From Methanobacteriota archaeon (lineage in GTDB: Archaea; Halobacteriota; Methanosarcinia; Methanosarcinales; Methanosarcinaceae), in contig JAUPKV010000376.1 in the NCBI GenBank assembly GCA_030837265.1, positions 1-15,899 on the forward strand: DNA of 15,899 bases, read 5' to 3'. A model generated the notes under the pieces. The model saw nothing but the letters and a program-made list of their open reading frames with translations. It searched no databases and was not told where the DNA came from. Position 1 is the first letter of the stretch, and each line of letters begins with the position of its first letter. Position numbers and translations under genes: made by a program. This document shows, piece after piece, positions 13,613 through 15,899 of the stretch.

Positions 13613-13900
13613 AATAATCGGGGGCTCCTACTAAGCGTTCCCGATGTCCTGGCATGGGTCCCAAAAGAACTGAGGGTCCTTTCCTTTGCACTTCTCAGCC
13701 TGGGTATGGTGCTAATAGTTTACCTCTTTGTGGAAAGAGTCCTCACCTCACCCTTTGGCAGGCTTTTGAAAGCAATGAGATAAATCGAAGATGTTGTCCG
13801 GGCGTTCGGCAAGGATATTCTGATGCTTAGAATAAAAACTGCATCTCTCGGATCGGGCATTGCAGCACTGGCAGGCGCTTTGTACCCCCTAACAATCTCT
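13613..13900 (+). pseudogene. livM: livM remnant (branched-chain ABC transporter permease), inverted and broken
   Basis: The plus strand encodes part of a LivM-type permease: LLLSVPDVLAWVPKELRVLS, a membrane span FALLSLGMVLIVYLFVERVL, then SPFGRLLKAMR, an in-frame TAA at 13781-13783, then IEDVVRAFGKDILMLRIKTA and SGIAALAGALY. The SPFGR...A(I/M)R...A.GK pattern is the permease loop that contacts the ATPases. Both ends of the gene are missing. It points away from livG and livF, whereas liv operons are co-directional, so an inversion or end-joining event took place near 13583-13612. Unrelated sequence follows up to pyrF. Not functional. Confidence 0.72.
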
Positions 13901-13988
13901 AAAAGAGAAAAATGTGCAGTTTGTAAATGGTTTAAAATATCCGAAACATGAATAAAAATATAATGTTTTGAAAATTAAAGTCCGAAGC

Positions 13989-14654
13989 TTAGCTTTCTTT
14001 TTCAAGCTCTGTCTTTATCTCCTCAGCAACTTTGCAAGCGGCTTCTTTTGGGGATTCTGCACTATATATACTTCTCCCCACAATTACCCAATCAGCTCCT
14101 GCTGAAATTACATCCGAGGCTTTTCCTCCCTGAGCCCCTACCCCTGGAGAGATAATAGTAAGTTTGTCACCAATAATTCTCCTTATCTTTTTTACACTCT
14201 CAGGCCTCGTAGCTGGGGCAACAATTCCAAAGGCTCCTGCTTCAGCTGCCATAGTGGCAATAGCTTCCGCAACAGGTCCCAGGTATTCGGTTCCTCCCGG
14301 ATGACTCATCTCGCTTACGACAAATACATCTTTTCCGTATTCGGAAGCTACTTCCAGACAAGCTTCCAGGCTATCTCTGCCGGTAAAGCCCTGGACAATA
14401 ACTGCATCGGCTCCTGCTTGAAAGACCTGGTCACAGATAAGACGGTTAGTATTCGGGATATCGGCTACCTTGAAATCGGCTATAATCGGGGCGAGTTTAG
14501 CAAGTTCTTTAATTATCTCAAGCCCTGTAGCAAGTACCAGAGGGTAACCCACCTTTACCGCATCTACAGATTCCCGGACGTCCTTCGTTATTCTAAGCGC
14601 GTCTTCCCTGCTGGTTACATCCAGGGCCAGAATCATGTGTGTCTTCTTTTCCAT
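13989..14654 (-). CDS. pyrF: Orotidine 5'-phosphate decarboxylase
   Basis: This 221-residue protein catalyses the last step of UMP synthesis, removing CO2 from OMP. It is the archaeal short form and closely resembles the Methanothermobacter enzyme. The catalytic residues are all present: D12 (LALDV), K34 ([11 protein letters not shown]), then D60, K62 and D65 in [13 protein letters not shown]. The phosphate-binding loops are [10 protein letters not shown] and VGRSIY near the C terminus, and EMSHPG lies in the middle. The ATG at 14654 comes four bases after the stop of the upstream deoxyhypusine synthase-like gene; its ribosome binding site GAAGTGA includes that stop codon, so the two are translationally coupled. 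A second, unrelated use (hexulose-phosphate synthase) is unlikely given the motifs. Cytoplasmic. Confidence 0.95.
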   Translation of the reverse strand: MEKKTHMILALDVTSREDALRITKDVRESVDAVKVGYPLVLATGLEIIKELAKLAPIIADFKVADIPNTNRLICDQVFQAGADAVIVQGFTGRDSLEACLEVASEYGKDVFVVSEMSHPGGTEYLGPVAEAIATMAAEAGAFGIVAPATRPESVKKIRRIIGDKLTIISPGVGAQGGKASDVISAGADWVIVGRSIYSAESPKEAACKVAEEIKTELEKES

Positions 14655-14658
14655 AAAA

Positions 14659-15612
14659 TCACTTCTTCGAAAGTCGGGTACGTACCGCCGCTACCATCAG
14701 AGGAAGAGTGATAGTTGAATCAGCGTAAACAGTCACGGATTTTGCATTTTCTCCTACCTTTCCCCAGGATTGGGCTTCATCGAGAGTTGCACCGCTCAAG
14801 CCACCGGTTTCCGGGCGGTCCATAGTAAGCTGGATTGCGTAATCAAAGGACTTCGGAGTTACAAGCATGGACTGCAGAATGTAGTTTTTCGGAACTCCCC
14901 CTCCAAGCAGCAGGGCACCTGTGCTTTCAGCTTCGTAGCAAATCTCCATGAACTCATGCATATCGGCAAAGGCATCTACATGCAGAGGGTTTACTTCCTT
15001 GTACAGCCAGGCCTGGAGCCCTATCACAGAATCCTGCAGAGCGGGACAGTAAATCGGGACCTCCATCTCGGCTGCGGTTTTCAAAATGGATGAATCGTCT
15101 TCGAGATTTTTCCCGATTTCGGTAAGCACCTGCCTTATAGAGAGGTTTTCTTTCGGAAGACCGGCATAGACGCCCTGTAAAAACTCCTCAAGGTCGGTGA
15201 AGTGCTGGTCAGGAAGATACACGTCGTAAATCCTGTCTATGCATTCATGCCTCAATTGAATGTCATCTGCACAGTCCGTGCCCTTATAGTGGTGAAGACC
15301 CAGAGCTTCAACTGTGTCGTGTACCATATTCGCTCCGGTAGTGACAAGGACATCGATATGTCCATCTCTTATAAGGTCCGCAATTATTGTTCTCATGCCT
15401 GCTGGAGTCATTGCCCCAGCAAGCCCGAAGAATTTGGTAGTCTTTTCGGAAGCCAGCATCTCATAATAGATGTCCACAGCTTCAGCAAGCCTGCCCGCTC
15501 CGAAGGCACAGCCAGCATATTCCCTAACTAACTCGTCCACACTCATATTCGGGACTATTTTTGCACTTTTTACCGGTGTTGTAAGTTTTTTAACAGAAGT
15601 TTGAGAGTCCAT
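14659..15612 (-). CDS. Deoxyhypusine synthase-family protein
   Basis: This 317-residue protein belongs to the deoxyhypusine synthase (DHS) family, which transfers aminobutyl from spermidine to a lysine of aIF5A using NAD. Family features are [10 protein letters not shown] (65-74), TTGANMVHD (91-99), [11 protein letters not shown] (234-244), [13 protein letters not shown] (273-285) with catalytic K285, and [11 protein letters not shown] (295-305). Compared with human DHS as I recall it, H288 is N243, N292 is Q247 and D316 is L272, so several spermidine-site residues differ. This resembles the second archaeal paralogue or bacterial DHS-like group, and its substrate is open. I chose ATG 15612, not 15750: GAGGG lies seven bases upstream and the extra 46 residues are not family-like. 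It is first in an operon with pyrF. Confidence 0.85.
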   Translation of the reverse strand: MDSQTSVKKLTTPVKSAKIVPNMSVDELVREYAGCAFGAGRLAEAVDIYYEMLASEKTTKFFGLAGAMTPAGMRTIIADLIRDGHIDVLVTTGANMVHDTVEALGLHHYKGTDCADDIQLRHECIDRIYDVYLPDQHFTDLEEFLQGVYAGLPKENLSIRQVLTEIGKNLEDDSSILKTAAEMEVPIYCPALQDSVIGLQAWLYKEVNPLHVDAFADMHEFMEICYEAESTGALLLGGGVPKNYILQSMLVTPKSFDYAIQLTMDRPETGGLSGATLDEAQSWGKVGENAKSVTVYADSTITLPLMVAAVRTRLSKK

Positions 15613-15696
15613 TTTTTTCCCTCGAAAAATTGAAAGATGAATTCTAAACAAGTAAAGGATTACTAATACGTTACCACTAGAAAATAAATGGAAATT

Positions 15697-15730
15697 TATA
15701 CAAAGCGTTTGAGTAATTGAGTATATATGA
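15697..15730 (-). promoter_or_regulatory. Candidate promoter of the dhs-pyrF operon
   Basis: Two TATA-like elements on the minus strand, TTCATATATAC (about 15720-15730) and GTATAAATTT (about 15697-15706), would give leaders of about 85 or 60 bases before ATG 15612. I cannot choose between them. Confidence 0.35.
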
Positions 15731-15843
15731 ATTTTGTATTCTGATCCCATTTTAGATCTAATTTATCTTTTCTGGATCTTATCTTTTTTTTATTAGATTT
15801 GATATAAAACGCAGGAAGAAGTAATAGGTGTGAAAATATAGGT

Positions 15844-15899
15844 ATGACTTTCGATGACAAGAAAATAATCTCGGTTTGGATTCATAAACAGTATAAAGG
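15844..15899 (+). CDS. Start of an unidentified gene, cut by the window end
   Basis: ATG 15844 opens a frame reading MTFDDKKIISVWIHKQYK with no stop before the window ends. AGGTG lies about 13 bases upstream, rather far, and a TATA box GATATAAAAC near 15802-15811 would place transcription just before the ATG, so a short or absent leader is possible. It is divergent from the dhs-pyrF operon. Too short to assign a family. Confidence 0.4.
   Translation, partial: MTFDDKKIISVWIHKQYK

Noticed and set aside
15613..15750. 46-residue extension of the deoxyhypusine synthase homologue
   Set aside because: Codons are AT-rich spacer-like; the internal ATG at 15612 has GAGGG at good spacing, and the family N terminus begins there.
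1..15899. CRISPR array, complete insertion sequence or replication origin
   Set aside because: No regularly spaced direct repeats, no transposase frame and no Orc1/Cdc6 gene or repeated origin box were seen.

Overview
The window looks like chromosome from a methanogenic archaeon of the genus Methanosarcina or a close relative. The coding genes have moderate GC and the spacers are very AT-rich. Gene starts carry GGAG or GGTG ribosome binding sites and TTTATATA-type TATA boxes. The gene content includes deoxyhypusine synthase-type and archaeal OMP decarboxylase genes, an archaeal type IV pilin, a stand-alone LigD-type phosphoesterase, and DUF1699 and DUF3303 proteins that I know mainly from Methanosarcina. 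This placement rests on family knowledge; no database search was possible.

Layout. Positions 49-3068 (minus strand) hold a stand-alone 3'-phosphoesterase and a type IA topoisomerase with four zinc fingers. Positions 3394-5287 (plus) hold a ThiC-family radical SAM enzyme and a GNAT acetyltransferase. Positions 5577-7589 (minus) hold two tandem exported rhodanese-like proteins, both starting with TTG and sharing an upstream motif, then a DUF3303 protein. Positions 7590-7959 are a spacer with nested inverted repeats, possibly a structured RNA or a small mobile-element remnant. Positions 7960-10297 (plus) hold a QueG-like iron-sulfur protein and a cysteine-containing winged-helix regulator. A type IV pilin follows on the minus strand (10367-10837). 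The stretch 10838-12006 has no long gene, but it holds three strong hairpins, a likely 39-codon membrane peptide gene and a weaker 46-codon candidate. A DUF1699 gene is at 12007-12414. Positions 12849-13900 are the wreck of a branched-chain amino-acid-type ABC transporter (livF, livG, livM), with deletions, frameshifts, an in-frame stop and an inversion. Positions 13989-15612 (minus) are a tight two-gene operon, deoxyhypusine synthase-like then OMP decarboxylase. A gene entering at 15844 runs off the end.

How the genes fit together. Most are single housekeeping units: DNA topology, cofactor and pyrimidine synthesis, protein modification. The only clear operon is dhs-pyrF. The two rhodaneses form a duplicated exported pair that is probably co-regulated. 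I see no defence system, CRISPR array or intact transposon. The points most worth following are the altered active-site positions of the deoxyhypusine synthase homologue, the shared motif upstream of the paired rhodaneses, the structured spacers at 7608-7829 and 10989-11212, and the small genes.
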